DNA from: Apodemus sylvaticus
Lineage: Eukaryota; Chordata; Mammalia; Rodentia; Muridae
Direction: 5' to 3'
Length of the DNA stretch: 64,000 bases
Assembly: GCF_947179515.1 (NCBI RefSeq)
Contig: NC_067477.1
Coordinates: forward strand, 124,575,796-124,639,795
This document shows, piece by piece, positions 63,958-64,000 of this stretch. The position numbers were made by a program, and so were the translations under genes. A model generated the notes under the pieces. It was not told where the DNA came from. It did no database searches and saw only the letters and a program-made list of their open reading frames with translations. Within the stretch, counting starts at the first letter, position 1. Each line of letters begins with the position of its first letter.

Positions 63958-64000
63958 TCACCATAATTTCCCTTTCCTTCTTCAACTCCAGCCTCTGCCC

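Overview
The window is mammalian nuclear DNA from a murid rodent of the mouse/rat group. It is AT-rich and packed with B1, B2/B3, ID-type and B4-type SINEs and with rodent LINE-1, and it has one CpG island. It carries a recognisable 5' part of one protein-coding gene, striatin (Strn), on the minus strand. The L1 ORF1 N-terminal half does not look like the common laboratory-mouse subfamilies as I know them, so another murine genus is possible. I cannot name the species.

Strn layout (minus strand, read from high to low coordinates): promoter and CpG island about 56570-57390; coding exon 1 at 56702-56932 with ATG at 56930-56932; intron 1 (33.7 kb); exon 2 at 22865-22968; intron 2 (17.5 kb); exon 3 at 5252-5325; intron 3 (3.5 kb); exon 4 at 1642-1720. 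The gene leaves the window in intron 4. The exons join in frame (phases 0, 2, 1, 2) for the first 162 codons plus two bases. They encode the low-complexity N-terminus, the caveolin-binding motif, the coiled coil that recruits PP2A, and the start of the calmodulin-binding segment. The WD40 propeller lies outside the window. Upstream of the promoter (57.4-64 kb) I find no confident exon. Known synteny predicts the 3' end of Heatr5b somewhere there.

Almost everything else is repeats. The largest is a near full-length sense-strand L1 (7870-14418: 5' UTR, intact-length ORF1, ORF2 broken by one extra A). It is followed directly by a second copy of its last 1.7 kb (14419-16096), and one pair of 14-bp target-site duplications flanks the whole composite. 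Other items are several truncated L1s, one with an unusually long (51/47 bp) target-site duplication at 60.0-61.35 kb; fossil L1, L2 and MIR pieces; a hAT (URR1-like) and a Tigger-like DNA transposon; two ERV remnants, one an ERVK-type LTR with a lysine-tRNA primer site at 31.3 kb and one an env tail plus LTR at 25.6-26.35 kb; and several microsatellites.

I see no new gene system, CRISPR array or cellular RNA gene. The points worth a second look are the composite L1, the long-TSD L1, an inverted B1 pair around a pyrimidine tract, and the motif cluster at the Strn promoter. All coordinates of old repeats are approximate (tens of bases).
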